Shown: positions 44,468 to 54,307, numbered from the stretch's first letter. The stretch: DNA of 64,000 nt from Picosynechococcus sp. PCC 7117 (GCF_001693275.1 NZ_CP016477.1:558001-622000); one strand, 5' to 3'. Notes: generated by a model not told the origin, from the letters alone. Numbers and translations are program-made.

Positions 44468-45055
44468 CTAGAGGGTCGAGAAATAAGCCTGGGCTTCGCT
44501 TGGGTTTGGCACCATGGTGCGATCGCCCACTTGCCAATCGACGGGACAAACTTCATTGTGATTAGTCTGGACGTGCTGAATCGCTTGGAGTACCCGCAGG
44601 GTTTCGTCAAGGCTGCGGCCAAAGGAAAAATTATTCACGGTGATGTGTTGGATCATTCCTTCCGGGTCAATGATAAAAAGTCCCCGGAGAGCGATCCCCG
44701 CTTCCGGTTCGAGGACGCCGTAGGCCGTGCTAATGGTTTTGTTTAAATCAGACACCAGGGGAAAGGCTAAATCTCCTACACCGCCTGCTTTTCGCTCCGT
44801 TTGGATCCAGGCTAAATGTGCAAATTCACTATCTACAGAAACACCCAATACTTCTGTATTGAGTTTTTGAAATTCCCCGTGGCGATCGCTAAAGGCTCCT
44901 ACTTCTGTTGGACAGACAAAAGTGAAATCGAGCGGGTAGAAAAACAACACCACATATTGCCCCCGATAGTCGGACAACTTAATGGTTTTGAACTCTTGAT
45001 CAATGACGGCGGTAGCGGTAAAGTCCGGTGCCAATTGTCCCACTTGTGCAGCCAT
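44468..45055 (-). CDS. 2-Cys peroxiredoxin
   Basis: 195 residues, typical 2-Cys Prx that reduces H2O2 and alkyl peroxides using thioredoxin. Peroxidatic Cys in [15 protein letters not shown] (near residue 50), resolving Cys in HNEVCPVDW (near 171), and the GGVGDL and C-terminal YF motifs that make eukaryote-type enzymes sensitive to overoxidation. Cytoplasmic antioxidant. 69 bases from the rRNA methyltransferase on the same strand. Confidence 0.95.
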   Translation of the reverse strand: MAAQVGQLAPDFTATAVIDQEFKTIKLSDYRGQYVVLFFYPLDFTFVCPTEVGAFSDRHGEFQKLNTEVLGVSVDSEFAHLAWIQTERKAGGVGDLAFPLVSDLNKTISTAYGVLEPEAGIALRGLFIIDPEGMIQHITVNNFSFGRSLDETLRVLQAIQHVQTNHNEVCPVDWQVGDRTMVPNPSEAQAYFSTL

Positions 45056-45137
45056 GGTTATCGTGTCTCAACGCAAAATCTTTCCCCAACAAGGTATCAC
45101 ACTGCTATTTTGCGTCCCGAAAACCAGTGAAAATGGG

Positions 45138-47621
45138 TTACAAAACGCCCTGGGCCTTGAGGGTTTGCACCACTGACCAGGCTTTGAAGAGTTTCCCCTG
45201 GAGGAGCGCCGCCACCCCGGCGATCGCCTGAATTTCTGGGACATCCCCTAGCTTGTCTAAAACTGGCGTAATGGCCAATTCCGCCTGTCTGGGTTCCCAA
45301 CGGTACAGATGCACAAAAGCAATGTAAGCATTCACCCAGGGATCATCTGGGGTCAGTGTTTGCAGTTCGGTCAGGGTCTCGATGGTGGCCTGAGATTCCT
45401 CTTGGAGAGCATGGGCAAGGATTTTGGCCCAGTACCAATCCCGCAGTTGGGGACGGTTTGTTGCGTTGGCTGGCGTTTGTGTGAGGCGATAGGCAAGGCT
45501 ATCTTCCACTTGCTGTAAATAATCCTGGACTGGATCGTACTGATTGAGCCGTTCGACGTGGGCAAATAATGGCTCTAAACCCGCAATGCCTCCACCAAGT
45601 TGGGGCGCAATTTTCCGCAATTGGGTCAGCCAATCTAAGGCCACTAATTGCGTTGGTGTTAAGGCTTCACCTGTGGCCGACAAAATTCCTACAGTGACTG
45701 TCGGTTGGTTCAAGGGGCGAGCTTCCCCAGTAGCCGGATCGAGATACTGAACCGCCAAAGTGTAACGGCCCGCTGGTAAATCTGCTGGCGGTAGAGTGGC
45801 GGTGCGTTCAATAATTTCGAGGCGATCGCCTTTGTTCTCTGCATCCTCCCGTAGCATCCCGAAGGCTAACTGATGATCCTGGATCCAAAACTGTTCGCCG
45901 TTCGACCAAGTGAGTAACGCCATACCCTTGGTTAAATCCTGCCGATTTCCCGACCAAGTGTAGGTAATCGGAAGAGGTTGGCCGGCGATCGCCTCTGATG
46001 CGACGGCCACATTTTTTAATGCCACAGGACTTTGAGTGGTATCAGCAGCTTCGACAGAAACCAAAGGTTGGCGACGGTGATAGAGCTTTAGCTGATCTTG
46101 ATCCGGCAGTGGCCAACTCCCCTGGAGCAGAAACTCAGGATCAGTATCTAAACTCGCCGCGAGGGCCAACTGATCCGCGTTGCGGTGGGGGTCCTCTCCT
46201 GTTTTCGTGAGGAACCAATCAAAGGACTCTTTGTCTTGAGCCAACTGTTCTGGAGTACTCCCTAAATTCCGCCCATACACCTGAAAATCCCGTAGAGCGC
46301 CATAGTAATTGAGCGTGTGATTATTGGCGATCGCCACCCCAGGGATCACCCCCAAGTTACTTCTTAAATTTGGAGTTTCCTGAATAATTTCCTGGATAAT
46401 TTCTGGGTGGGGATAGGTCTGCCGATCCGGATAATTAGGATCTGGTACCAGTCCCGCAATGACTGGCAAAGGAAACAATTGGATGAGCCAAAAGATTGCA
46501 GCTAAACCCACGGTTCCCCAACGCACAGGTTGCCATTTACCGCGCCACTGGGTCAGGCCATACCCCAAGAAAACCGCCACAATTGGCAGATAGGGCATGA
46601 TATAGCGGCCATCTTTGTTGTACATCGCTGATAGCAGCAAATAAGCACCACCAAAATAAATCCCTAACCAATACAAACTTTGCCGCTCAGGAAGTTGATA
46701 TTTAGCGTTTTGGGTAGGAAAACGACGTAGTAAGTGCAACGCAATACCAACAAGGGGCACCAGCAACAGAATCCAGGCGATCGCCTGGGGTAAATCCAAC
46801 CAATAGTAAACCCATGCCCCCAAGGTATTTAGAGGAGGATCTCCTTCCCTTGCTGCCGACGCGACGTTGGCGCGCTCATAGGTACTGAATAAGTAGATAA
46901 AATTTGTGCGATACCAAATTCCCCAGATCGGAAGGGAGAGCAGCAGACCGCAGAGAAGTTGTAGAACCCTTGCCCATTGCTTCTGCCAGAGTTGAGCGGC
47001 CAAGGAAAATCCTGTCGGCACAAACAAAAAAAAGAGAGCGGTTTGTTTTGTCATCAGGGCACACCCAGCACTGATCCCAAACCCTATTACCCAGAGCCAT
47101 TGGGCGCGACGGGTTTGCGCAAAATACCAATAGGTTAAACAACAAAATGCCAATGGCGTGACAGCAGCAAGGGGAAAATCCGTCACATAGTAAAGTCGAG
47201 GGAACGTCAAGCGGGGCATTAAAAGGGCGATCGCCGCACTCCACAAACCCACCGAACGATTAAATAATCGCTGGCCAATGCCGTAAACCACCAGCATTAG
47301 AACACCGCTAAATACCAGATTCATCAGCAGAGCTTGATCATTTCCCGGCCCAAAAATGAGTTGAAATGGCGCCGCAATAAAATGGGTGAAGGGAGGAATC
47401 TTATTGGATAAGCGCCAAAAATTCTCCCAGCCGGGGAACTGGCGAAATGCGGCAACGTAGTTCAAACTCTCCGTGAGATAGTCGGCATGATCCCAAGAAG
47501 GTACACTTTGATCGAGCCATAACCACAGGCGATCGCCGAGATTAATTCCCAGCCACAACCCCAATAAAAGTAACCCAGTCTTCCAAGGCGCTCTGGGTGA
47601 TTTTGCGACCTGATCCTGCAA
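45138..47621 (-). CDS. Family 39-type membrane glycosyltransferase with soluble tail
   Basis: 827 residues from a TTG start (MQDQVAKSPRAPW); AGGGGAG lies about nine bases before it, which supports the choice. Residues about 15-440 have 10-12 transmembrane segments and the PMT_2/ArnT-like early DHADYLTESLNY segment (near residue 41), where an acidic residue follows the first helix. The C-terminal 380 residues are soluble, with an extracellular-type beta domain (about 450-640) and then helical repeat-like segments. Likely transfers a sugar from a polyprenyl phosphate donor to lipid or protein; acceptor unknown. Confidence 0.8.
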   Translation of the reverse strand: MQDQVAKSPRAPWKTGLLLLGLWLGINLGDRLWLWLDQSVPSWDHADYLTESLNYVAAFRQFPGWENFWRLSNKIPPFTHFIAAPFQLIFGPGNDQALLMNLVFSGVLMLVVYGIGQRLFNRSVGLWSAAIALLMPRLTFPRLYYVTDFPLAAVTPLAFCCLTYWYFAQTRRAQWLWVIGFGISAGCALMTKQTALFFLFVPTGFSLAAQLWQKQWARVLQLLCGLLLSLPIWGIWYRTNFIYLFSTYERANVASAAREGDPPLNTLGAWVYYWLDLPQAIAWILLLVPLVGIALHLLRRFPTQNAKYQLPERQSLYWLGIYFGGAYLLLSAMYNKDGRYIMPYLPIVAVFLGYGLTQWRGKWQPVRWGTVGLAAIFWLIQLFPLPVIAGLVPDPNYPDRQTYPHPEIIQEIIQETPNLRSNLGVIPGVAIANNHTLNYYGALRDFQVYGRNLGSTPEQLAQDKESFDWFLTKTGEDPHRNADQLALAASLDTDPEFLLQGSWPLPDQDQLKLYHRRQPLVSVEAADTTQSPVALKNVAVASEAIAGQPLPITYTWSGNRQDLTKGMALLTWSNGEQFWIQDHQLAFGMLREDAENKGDRLEIIERTATLPPADLPAGRYTLAVQYLDPATGEARPLNQPTVTVGILSATGEALTPTQLVALDWLTQLRKIAPQLGGGIAGLEPLFAHVERLNQYDPVQDYLQQVEDSLAYRLTQTPANATNRPQLRDWYWAKILAHALQEESQATIETLTELQTLTPDDPWVNAYIAFVHLYRWEPRQAELAITPVLDKLGDVPEIQAIAGVAALLQGKLFKAWSVVQTLKAQGVL

Positions 47622-47742
47622 TGTTAAAACTCCCCTGATGGATTTAGCCTAGCTGCAATGTATCGGAAAAAATCCCTCAAGGTAAAGCTTCTCTTTATCC
47701 TTGCCATAGACAAAAATAATTTCTCAAATCACCACACCTTGC

Positions 47743-47769
47743 TTGACCCTTGGGGCACTAGGATAAAAT
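47743..47769 (+). promoter_or_regulatory. Possible ndhL promoter
   Basis: TTGACC at 47743-47748 and TAAAAT at 47764-47769, spacer 15 bases (or AATAAT with 18), about 35 bases before the ndhL ATG. Weak. Confidence 0.3.
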
Positions 47770-47802
47770 AATCCCCAAGCAAATCATCACCACCACAAAC
47801 CC

Positions 47803-48036
47803 ATGCCCTTTGATATTCCCGTTGAAACCCTCCTGATTGCCACCCTCTACCTCAGCCTCAGCGTGACCTATCTGCTCGTTTTGCCTGCTGGTCTCTATTT
47901 TTACCTCAATAACCGTTGGTATGTCGCCAGTTCCATCGAGCGACTTGTGATGTATTTCTTCGTTTTCTTTTTGTTCCCTGGGATGCTACTCCTAAGCCCT
48001 TTCCTGAATTTCCGTCCCCGTCGTCGCGAAGTCTAA
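47803..48036 (+). CDS. ndhL: NAD(P)H-quinone oxidoreductase subunit L
   Basis: 77 residues with two membrane helices (about 9-31 and 45-65). Matches cyanobacterial NdhL, a small subunit of NDH-1 in thylakoids for cyclic electron flow and CO2 uptake. The NNRWYVASSIERLVMYFFVF segment (in part) and basic C terminus RPRRREV are characteristic. First gene of ndhL-DUF3007-trpA, an order I recall in other cyanobacteria. Confidence 0.92.
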   Translation: MPFDIPVETLLIATLYLSLSVTYLLVLPAGLYFYLNNRWYVASSIERLVMYFFVFFLFPGMLLLSPFLNFRPRRREV

Positions 48037-48087
48037 GGCTTTGCCGAATGAATTCTCCCATCCTTGCCAACTTCTCCCCCTAAAACC

Positions 48088-48408
48088 ATGCGACGCATTG
48101 ATATCTTGGCCATCAGTTTCGGTATTTTCATCGTTGGTGGGCTGCTCTATGGTGGCCTCAAAGTTGCGGGCCTCGAAAGTTTAGATGCAGGGATCTGGTC
48201 CCAGGCGTTGCTGGTAATTGTGGTGTTTGTCTGGGTGGGAACCTATCTGTTTCGGGTAGGAACCCGCAATATGACCTTTCATCAACAGCGGCGAGATTAC
48301 GAAGAAGCAGCCCTGCAGCGGCGCTTAGATGAGATGAGCCCCGAAGAATTAGCCCAACTCCAGGCAGAACTCGAAGCAACGGAAGATCAAACTTCGCCAA
48401 AAAAGTAA
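48088..48408 (+). CDS. DUF3007 family protein
   Basis: 106 residues from the ATG at 48088 ([12 protein letters not shown]). Two transmembrane segments (about 5-25 and 40-60) and a charged helical tail [28 protein letters not shown] (in part). Family conserved in cyanobacteria and plastid-bearing plants; function unknown, though it has been placed near NDH-1 by genome context. Lies between ndhL and trpA. Confidence 0.82.
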   Translation: MRRIDILAISFGIFIVGGLLYGGLKVAGLESLDAGIWSQALLVIVVFVWVGTYLFRVGTRNMTFHQQRRDYEEAALQRRLDEMSPEELAQLQAELEATEDQTSPKK

Positions 48409-48478
48409 CGGCAATCTTTACCGAAGGGGGAGTTGGGGACGTACAATAACCCCTTGTGTGTTTTTATCGAACAAAATC

Positions 48479-49273
48479 ATGACCTCTGTTTCTGAACGTT
48501 TCCGATCCCTCAAGCAGGCGGGCCAATGTGCGCTGATTCCCTTCATTACAGCGGGTGACCCAGATTTAGAAACGACAGAACAGGCCCTCAAAATTTTAGA
48601 CGCAGCCGGGGCTGATTTTATTGAACTCGGCGTCCCCTATTCTGATCCCCTCGCCGATGGGCCGACAATCCAAGCGGCGGCAACCAGGGCCTTGAGTCGG
48701 GGCGTCACCCTTGAGCAAGTTTTAGTGATCGTGCAACGAGTCCATGGGCAATTAACAGCACCGATTATTTTATTCACCTATTACAATCCGATTTTTTATC
48801 GGGGCATTGACGCTTTTATGGCCCAAGTGGCAGCGGCGGGAGTCAAAGGTTTGGTGGTCCCGGATCTGCCCCTAGAGGAATCCCAGATGGTGCTGGATGC
48901 AGCAACGAGCCATGGTCTTGATTTGATTTTATTGGTGGCTCCCACCAGTCCAACGGAACGGATCGAGGCGATCGCCAAAGCCTCCCAGGGTTTTATTTAC
49001 CTCGTGAGTGTGACGGGGGTCACGGGAGCGAGAACCTCTGTGGCCAGCCGTGTCGGGGAACTGTTGCCGAAGTTACGTCAAGTGACCGATAAGCCCATCG
49101 GAGTTGGTTTCGGGGTTTCGGATCCAGCTCAAGCGAAACAACTAAAAGAATGGGGCGCGGATGGCGTGATCGTCGGCAGTGCGGTGGTCAAACGCCTCGC
49201 AACTGGAACGCCCGCCGAAGGTTTAGCGGCAGTCAAAGAATTTTGTGAGTCCCTCAAGGAGGCGATCGCCTAA
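48479..49273 (+). CDS. trpA: Tryptophan synthase alpha chain
   Basis: 264 residues from the ATG at 48479 ([11 protein letters not shown]). Cleaves indole-3-glycerol phosphate and passes indole to TrpB. TIM-barrel marks: PFITAGDPD (near residue 20), [18 protein letters not shown] (near 45, with the catalytic Glu and Asp), [11 protein letters not shown] near 101, and the phosphate site [12 protein letters not shown] (near 211). 70 bases after the DUF3007 gene. Confidence 0.96.
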   Translation: MTSVSERFRSLKQAGQCALIPFITAGDPDLETTEQALKILDAAGADFIELGVPYSDPLADGPTIQAAATRALSRGVTLEQVLVIVQRVHGQLTAPIILFTYYNPIFYRGIDAFMAQVAAAGVKGLVVPDLPLEESQMVLDAATSHGLDLILLVAPTSPTERIEAIAKASQGFIYLVSVTGVTGARTSVASRVGELLPKLRQVTDKPIGVGFGVSDPAQAKQLKEWGADGVIVGSAVVKRLATGTPAEGLAAVKEFCESLKEAIA

Positions 49274-49307
49274 CGATGGGCCTGTTGTAGATCGAGAAAA
49301 TGAAAGA

Positions 49308-51953
49308 TCATTCGGGGTCAGTAACATCTAAGGCCCCCCGAATAATTACCACTGTGCGGTTTGTCCCCTTGGCGATCGCCTCCGGAATATTTCCATGGAG
49401 CGCCTTTTGGAATAAGCTTTCTCGGCTAGCTCCCAGAATCACCAGATCGTAGGTTTCTTCTTTGATTAAGCGGATTAAACTGTCAGCAATGTGGGACGAG
49501 CGAATAGGTAGGGGAATAATGGGAATTTCGACCAGGGGATCCAGGCCTCGCTTGGCCTGGACGAGCAGCGGAAAATGTTGGGGGCGTTGTTGGGGTTGAT
49601 AGACCTGACAGAGGCAAATTTGGGATGGCAGGGAATAGCGCACCACCTCTGGGGACAGGTGCAACAGTGCCGGAATGAATTCCTGGGCGCGTTCGGCGTT
49701 GGGGCCGCCAGCAATGGGAACAAGGGCGCGGATTTTTCCTGGTTGAGCCTTAAACTGGAGGGGATGGGCGTGGCTCGTTTTCACCAAAATCACATCACAG
49801 GGCACTTTTTTCACGAGATATTCCATCACACTCCCGAACAGTTGCCCCCTTGGGTGGCGATCGCCTTGCCAACCCAAGATTAACCCCTGATCCTTGCTCG
49901 AAATTTCCTGAAGAATGGCCCCGGCCACATCGTAGGCGAGGATCACCTGGGTGTGGATCGAAATTCCCAATGTTTCCCCAAGGCGTTCGAGTTTTTCCAT
50001 CAGATGCCGTTCTGGATAGGTGTTCATGTGGGCATCGGTGAGGGGATAGGTTGCTGCCACCTGCACCACATTTAGGCAATAGACCATGGCATTTTTTTCC
50101 TTGGCAATGGCCGCCGCAAAGGTGATGAGGGCTTCGGCGGTATTGGGATTGGCGATCGCCACCCAGAGTTTGCGCTTGTAATTGTCGCTGGTGTGGGTTT
50201 GATAAACGCAATAGGACGGCGTGCGCTGTACCGCATGGTGACTTTTCCCAAGGAGTTCCTGGGCTTCGGCGCGAATAATATCTGACCGGGTGATAATGCC
50301 CTGGAGCTGATCATTATCGACAACGGGTAGGCGGGAAATTTGATAGCGATTGAGCAGGTACAAAACATCACTAAGGGAAGCCCGGGGAGAGACCGTAATC
50401 ACCTTGCGCTGCATCACCTGGGCCACCGTTAAATTCTTTCCCTGGGCCGCCATTTGGGCTAAATCCCCTTGGGTGACGATGCCAACGAGCTTGCCCTGTT
50501 TTAAAACCGGAAAACCCCGGTGGGGTGATTCGGAGAGGATGGGGACTAAATCTTTTAAGTTGAGATGGCTTTCGAGGGTTTCTACTTCCGGTTGCATCAC
50601 CTGAGCGGCGGTGAGATCCGTTAACACCTGGGGATTTTTTTCCTCCTCTAGGTGAATGCCGCTGGCCTCCAGGAGGTATTCGTAGATCGAACCTTTAAAA
50701 ATGCTTTCCGCCACAATGAGCGCTGTCACCGAAGCCAGCATTAAGGGGAGGACTAAATTAAAATCCGTGGTCAGCTCAAAGACAATTACAATCGCGGTCA
50801 CTGGCACCCGCGCCACCCCTGTAAAAAAAGCCCCCATCCCCGCAAGGGCGTAGGTATATTGGGTCGCCTCTGGCACAAAGATCTCGGCACAGGTACCCAC
50901 CAAATAACCGAGGGCCGTGCCTAAAACGAGGGTCGGTGCAAATAGTCCCCCCGGTGCGCCGGAGCCATAGGCAATCAAGCTTAGGAAAAAATGGGCGACA
51001 AAGGCGATCGCAATTACCTGCCAGCCCGCATCCCCCGTAAGCAAAAAATCCCGTAGCCCTGCATTGTCCCGGAAAAAAGGCGGCAAAAACGCGACCACAG
51101 TGCCCGAAATCGCCCCGGCGATCGCCATCCGCACCCCCAAGCTCAAGCGGAGACGACGATTAAACCCCAAAACCGTCAAGATACCGCGATTGAATAAAGC
51201 CCCCAAAACCCCTGCCAAGCCCCCCAACAGCAAATACCAGGGGATTTCTGCCAGATAAAAATTACTTTGATTCGCCGCGTTTAATAGCTCTGCGGGCAAA
51301 TTCAGATCCGAAGTGCCAAACCAGCGGGAGACCACCGAACCTGTAAAAGAGGCAACGATCGCCGTTTCTAAGGTCAGCCCTGACATGTCCCGCATCAGTT
51401 CTTCGACCACGAACAGTACCCCAGCAATGGGAGTATTAAATCCCGCCGCTAAACCCGCCGCTGCTCCGGCTGCAATCATTTGCCGTCGGTGGTTTGGGGT
51501 TGTCGGGAGCCATTGACTGAGTTGAGCTGCGAGAGCCGCACCGATATGGACACTGGGGCCGCGCCGTCCGAGAGTTAATCCGCCACCCAGAACCAAAATC
51601 GTGCCAATGGATTTAGCTAAGGCTACCTTCCAATTTAGCGGCAGGGGAAATTGGGCCAGGACAACCTTGACCTGGGGGACGCCGCCCCCCTTGGCTTCTG
51701 GGGCAAAGGTCTCTAGGAGATAGCCCGCAAACCAGCCGCAAACCACCCCAAATAGAGGCAGGATTAACCAGGCGCCGTATTGACGACTCAGGATGACCCG
51801 ATATCCCCCCACGAAACCGATGCCTTGTTTGAGGAAAAGGGCCGCCAAACCGGAGATGACACCAATGAGGCAGGCTTCGATTAATAAATAGTTATTGTTT
51901 AAGCTGTGCTGGCCTAAGGATCGAAAAATCCACCAATTTCGCACAGAAGCCAT
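49308..51953 (-). CDS. ClC chloride channel/antiporter with CBS pair and USP domain
   Basis: 881 residues in three parts. ClC core (about 20-440): KGGGVPQVK takes the place of the first selectivity motif GSGIP, GRRGPSVH (residues 129-136) that of GREGP, and GGLFAPTLVLG is the third motif. The external gating glutamate, normally in GREGP, is Arg131 (codon at 51561-51563); the internal FVVEEL glutamates remain. CBS pair about 450-580, then universal-stress-protein-like domain(s) about 590-880 with repeated VAIAGGP/ILGASRE patches. Inner-membrane Cl- transport regulated by nucleotide binding is the likely role. Confidence 0.88.
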   Translation of the reverse strand: MASVRNWWIFRSLGQHSLNNNYLLIEACLIGVISGLAALFLKQGIGFVGGYRVILSRQYGAWLILPLFGVVCGWFAGYLLETFAPEAKGGGVPQVKVVLAQFPLPLNWKVALAKSIGTILVLGGGLTLGRRGPSVHIGAALAAQLSQWLPTTPNHRRQMIAAGAAAGLAAGFNTPIAGVLFVVEELMRDMSGLTLETAIVASFTGSVVSRWFGTSDLNLPAELLNAANQSNFYLAEIPWYLLLGGLAGVLGALFNRGILTVLGFNRRLRLSLGVRMAIAGAISGTVVAFLPPFFRDNAGLRDFLLTGDAGWQVIAIAFVAHFFLSLIAYGSGAPGGLFAPTLVLGTALGYLVGTCAEIFVPEATQYTYALAGMGAFFTGVARVPVTAIVIVFELTTDFNLVLPLMLASVTALIVAESIFKGSIYEYLLEASGIHLEEEKNPQVLTDLTAAQVMQPEVETLESHLNLKDLVPILSESPHRGFPVLKQGKLVGIVTQGDLAQMAAQGKNLTVAQVMQRKVITVSPRASLSDVLYLLNRYQISRLPVVDNDQLQGIITRSDIIRAEAQELLGKSHHAVQRTPSYCVYQTHTSDNYKRKLWVAIANPNTAEALITFAAAIAKEKNAMVYCLNVVQVAATYPLTDAHMNTYPERHLMEKLERLGETLGISIHTQVILAYDVAGAILQEISSKDQGLILGWQGDRHPRGQLFGSVMEYLVKKVPCDVILVKTSHAHPLQFKAQPGKIRALVPIAGGPNAERAQEFIPALLHLSPEVVRYSLPSQICLCQVYQPQQRPQHFPLLVQAKRGLDPLVEIPIIPLPIRSSHIADSLIRLIKEETYDLVILGASRESLFQKALHGNIPEAIAKGTNRTVVIIRGALDVTDPE

Positions 51954-52081
51954 GGCGATCGCCCGTAAGATGCTTCAAAAGATTTAGAAACGCTGGTTTC
52001 AGCTTTCCCCTAGCAGATTAGCACGATCTTTCCCTGGGCCTTTCAGGAAAATTTTTGGCAAGTTTTAGCTCAATCGTTGAC

Positions 52082-52110
52082 AAAAAAAACCTGACCTTGG
52101 CAGATCAGGT
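52082..52110 (-). terminator. Rho-independent terminator after the VKOR-thioredoxin gene
   Basis: Read on the minus strand: ACCTGA stem (52105-52110) and TCAGGT (52089-52094) with a 10-base loop, then a run of eight T (complement of A at 52082-52089). Ends 47 bases after the stop. Confidence 0.75.
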
Positions 52111-52156
52111 GATGCATTTCAGGGATGTAAAAGCTGATGGGGAATGCACTCACTCC

Positions 52157-53146
52157 TTAACGGGGCAAGGCATATTTAAAATCAGTGGAACCTTGGTAAC
52201 CAGAAAGCTCTGCCAGGCGTTGTAGCGATTGGGTGCCAGCATAACGTTCCCCATTAATCTCCCAGGTAGGGAATCCTTCTAGCCCAGCGGCGGCACAAAC
52301 ATCAGGCTGGCCATTTTCTCCTTCGGGGGCGCATTCAATGTAGGGCACTTTGGCAAAGGCTTCTTTTCCGAACAACTGTTTTTGGTCGTAGCAGTGGGGA
52401 CACCAGTAAGCGCCATATTCTTTCGCCCCAATTTCTGTGAGGTGTTCGGCTAGGGCAATTTCTGCGGGGCCAGAGGTGGTGGTGATTTCCCAGCCTGTGG
52501 GCGGTTCGGGGGCGCGGTTGGGGACTGGGGTAATAATTTCTTGGCCCTGGTCATTAAGCACCGGGACGTTGCCTTGGATATCGCGTTCAATGCTGTTATA
52601 TAAGCCGAGAGTGCCGAGGGCGGTAATGATCGCCACCACAAAAATTGTCAGGAACACTTCACCCCAATCGTCCCAAAAGCGACCAAAGAGGGTTAACAGC
52701 AGAAAACTCGCGGCAAAGGTGGCCGAGGTAATGCAGTAGAGACAAACGCCGCCAATTTTCGCAAAGAGAATGTACATCAGGTAGGCACTAAACAGGCTCA
52801 TGGCGGTGGCACCAATGAGGAGAAAGAGCCATGTCCAATCTTCGTATTTGTTCCGCAGTTTTTTGTTGTCTTCGGGATTAATCGCCAGGGGCACTAGGGA
52901 AAAACCGGCCATGGCGAGATAGGCGATCGCCCCAAACAGTGACAAGGGCAAGCCAAAGACAAAGGCGTAGGGACTAGAGAGTACATCACTACAGCTCGCT
53001 GCTGCTTCTGTACCACAGGCCACCTCTGCCCCGAAAAGTTTGGAGATCGTCAGGTAACTGGTGAGCAAAAAGCCAATGATGGCGATCGCCCCAATAATAG
53101 GGCGGGACCACTGATGGATCCAGGGTTGAGAACGTCGGCGTACCAT
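52157..53146 (-). CDS. VKOR-thioredoxin fusion (disulfide bond-forming protein)
   Basis: 329 residues. N-terminal VKOR domain with four to five membrane helices (about 15-200): loop cysteines ACGTEAAASC and the quinone-reducing CLYC (near 130). C-terminal thioredoxin-like domain (about 215-329) with YWCPHCYD (CxxC near 250) and a further Cys pair ECAPEGENGQPDVC. Bacterial VKOR homologues fused to thioredoxin form disulfides in the periplasm or lumen; the plant counterpart LTO1 assists photosystem assembly. Single gene with its own terminator. Confidence 0.92.
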   Translation of the reverse strand: MVRRRSQPWIHQWSRPIIGAIAIIGFLLTSYLTISKLFGAEVACGTEAAASCSDVLSSPYAFVFGLPLSLFGAIAYLAMAGFSLVPLAINPEDNKKLRNKYEDWTWLFLLIGATAMSLFSAYLMYILFAKIGGVCLYCITSATFAASFLLLTLFGRFWDDWGEVFLTIFVVAIITALGTLGLYNSIERDIQGNVPVLNDQGQEIITPVPNRAPEPPTGWEITTTSGPAEIALAEHLTEIGAKEYGAYWCPHCYDQKQLFGKEAFAKVPYIECAPEGENGQPDVCAAAGLEGFPTWEINGERYAGTQSLQRLAELSGYQGSTDFKYALPR

Positions 53147-53186
53147 AGCGCGTCAAAAAAATTTCAAGCAATAAATTGTCTACATC

Positions 53187-53699
53187 TTAAACCTGCGGGG
53201 CGGCGGGTTGCAGTTGGCTGACTAAATGGCGCAGTTCCGGCAAAATGAGTTTTTCCATGGCTAATCGCACCGCCCCAGTCGATCCGGGTAAGGAAAATAA
53301 AATCATGCCTCGATAGGTGCCTGCCACCGCCCGGGAGGCGATCGCCCTAGAGCCAATTTCCTCGTAACTCAAGGCCCGGAAAATTTCCCCAAACCCCGGC
53401 AAGGTTTTTTCTAAATGTTTGGCCAGCATATCGTAGGTGTTGTCCCGGTGGGCGATGCCGGTGCCACCACTGAAAATTAATGCTTCCAAATTCGCGTGGG
53501 CGAGGTGCTCTAAACGGTGGGCGATCGCCTCTGGATCATCTTTAATCACCTCATAATCCCCGATTTCATGGCCTGCGGCGGTGAGTAATGCTTGAATTAA
53601 CTGGCCGCTTTTATCTGTTTCTGGCGATCGCGTATCGCTGACAGTGATAACCCCACAACGGACGACACGCGCAGCAGGATCAGGATGAGGTTGCAGCAT
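53187..53699 (-). CDS. moaB: Molybdenum cofactor biosynthesis protein B
   Basis: 170 residues from the ATG at 53699 (MLQPHPDPAARV), preferred to an upstream TTG. MoaB/MogA family: GVITVSDTRSPETDKSG (in part) near residue 18, IFSGGTGIAHRD near 85, and the LPGSTGAVRLAMEKLILPELRH region (in part) at the end. Thought to adenylylate molybdopterin, though some MoaB proteins are inactive. Other moa genes are not adjacent. Confidence 0.9.
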   Translation of the reverse strand: MLQPHPDPAARVVRCGVITVSDTRSPETDKSGQLIQALLTAAGHEIGDYEVIKDDPEAIAHRLEHLAHANLEALIFSGGTGIAHRDNTYDMLAKHLEKTLPGFGEIFRALSYEEIGSRAIASRAVAGTYRGMILFSLPGSTGAVRLAMEKLILPELRHLVSQLQPAAPQV

Positions 53700-53759
53700 G
53701 ATCAGCAAAGATGATTAACAATGGTTGTGACAACAAACCCCTACAGGAGAAGTTAAAAA

Positions 53760-54242
53760 ATGCTAGACGAACAGGCCAAAAAAACAATGCTCCTCCACAT
53801 TCCCCACGCATTATATATCTGCGGTGTGCGGGATGGTGATGAGATGAATGGCTTTACTGCCAGTTGGGTGATGCAAGGTTCCTTTAAGCCCCCCCTCGTG
53901 GTCAATTGTGTCCGCTCCGATTCTGGTTCCCACGCCATGCTCAAAAAAACCGGCGTCTTTTCCCTGAGTTTTCTCGACGACTCCCAGAAAGATATGGCCG
54001 CTAATTTTTTCAAGCCCAAACGTCGGGTCGGCAACAAATTTGAAGATGTGGAATTTTACGAAGGGGCTGAAACGGGCTGCCCCGTGATTAAAGATTCCCT
54101 TGGTTATGTGGAATGTAAAGTGGTCGGGGCCGTTGAACAGGGCGATCACACGGTCTTTGTGGGCGAAGTGATCGGCGCTGGGGTACATCGGGAAGGCAAA
54201 ATTCTTGACCTAGAGAGCACGGGTTGGAGTTACGGCGGCTAA
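53760..54242 (+). CDS. Flavin reductase-like FMN-binding protein
   Basis: 160 residues, flavin reductase domain (split barrel). Seen: GFTASWVMQGSFKPPLVVNCVRSDSGSH (in part) near residue 31-58, the substrate/FMN-binding segment, and a C-terminal VFVGEVIGAGVHREGK stretch. Probably reduces FMN or a flavin-type electron acceptor with NAD(P)H; partner unknown. 65 bases before the MIF-like gene on the same strand. Confidence 0.85.
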   Translation: MLDEQAKKTMLLHIPHALYICGVRDGDEMNGFTASWVMQGSFKPPLVVNCVRSDSGSHAMLKKTGVFSLSFLDDSQKDMAANFFKPKRRVGNKFEDVEFYEGAETGCPVIKDSLGYVECKVVGAVEQGDHTVFVGEVIGAGVHREGKILDLESTGWSYGG

Positions 54243-54307
54243 AAGTAAAGCTTTATTTTGCCGAAAACCGACCTAGTCTTTTAACAAAATTTTCCTGATT
54301 TAAAACG

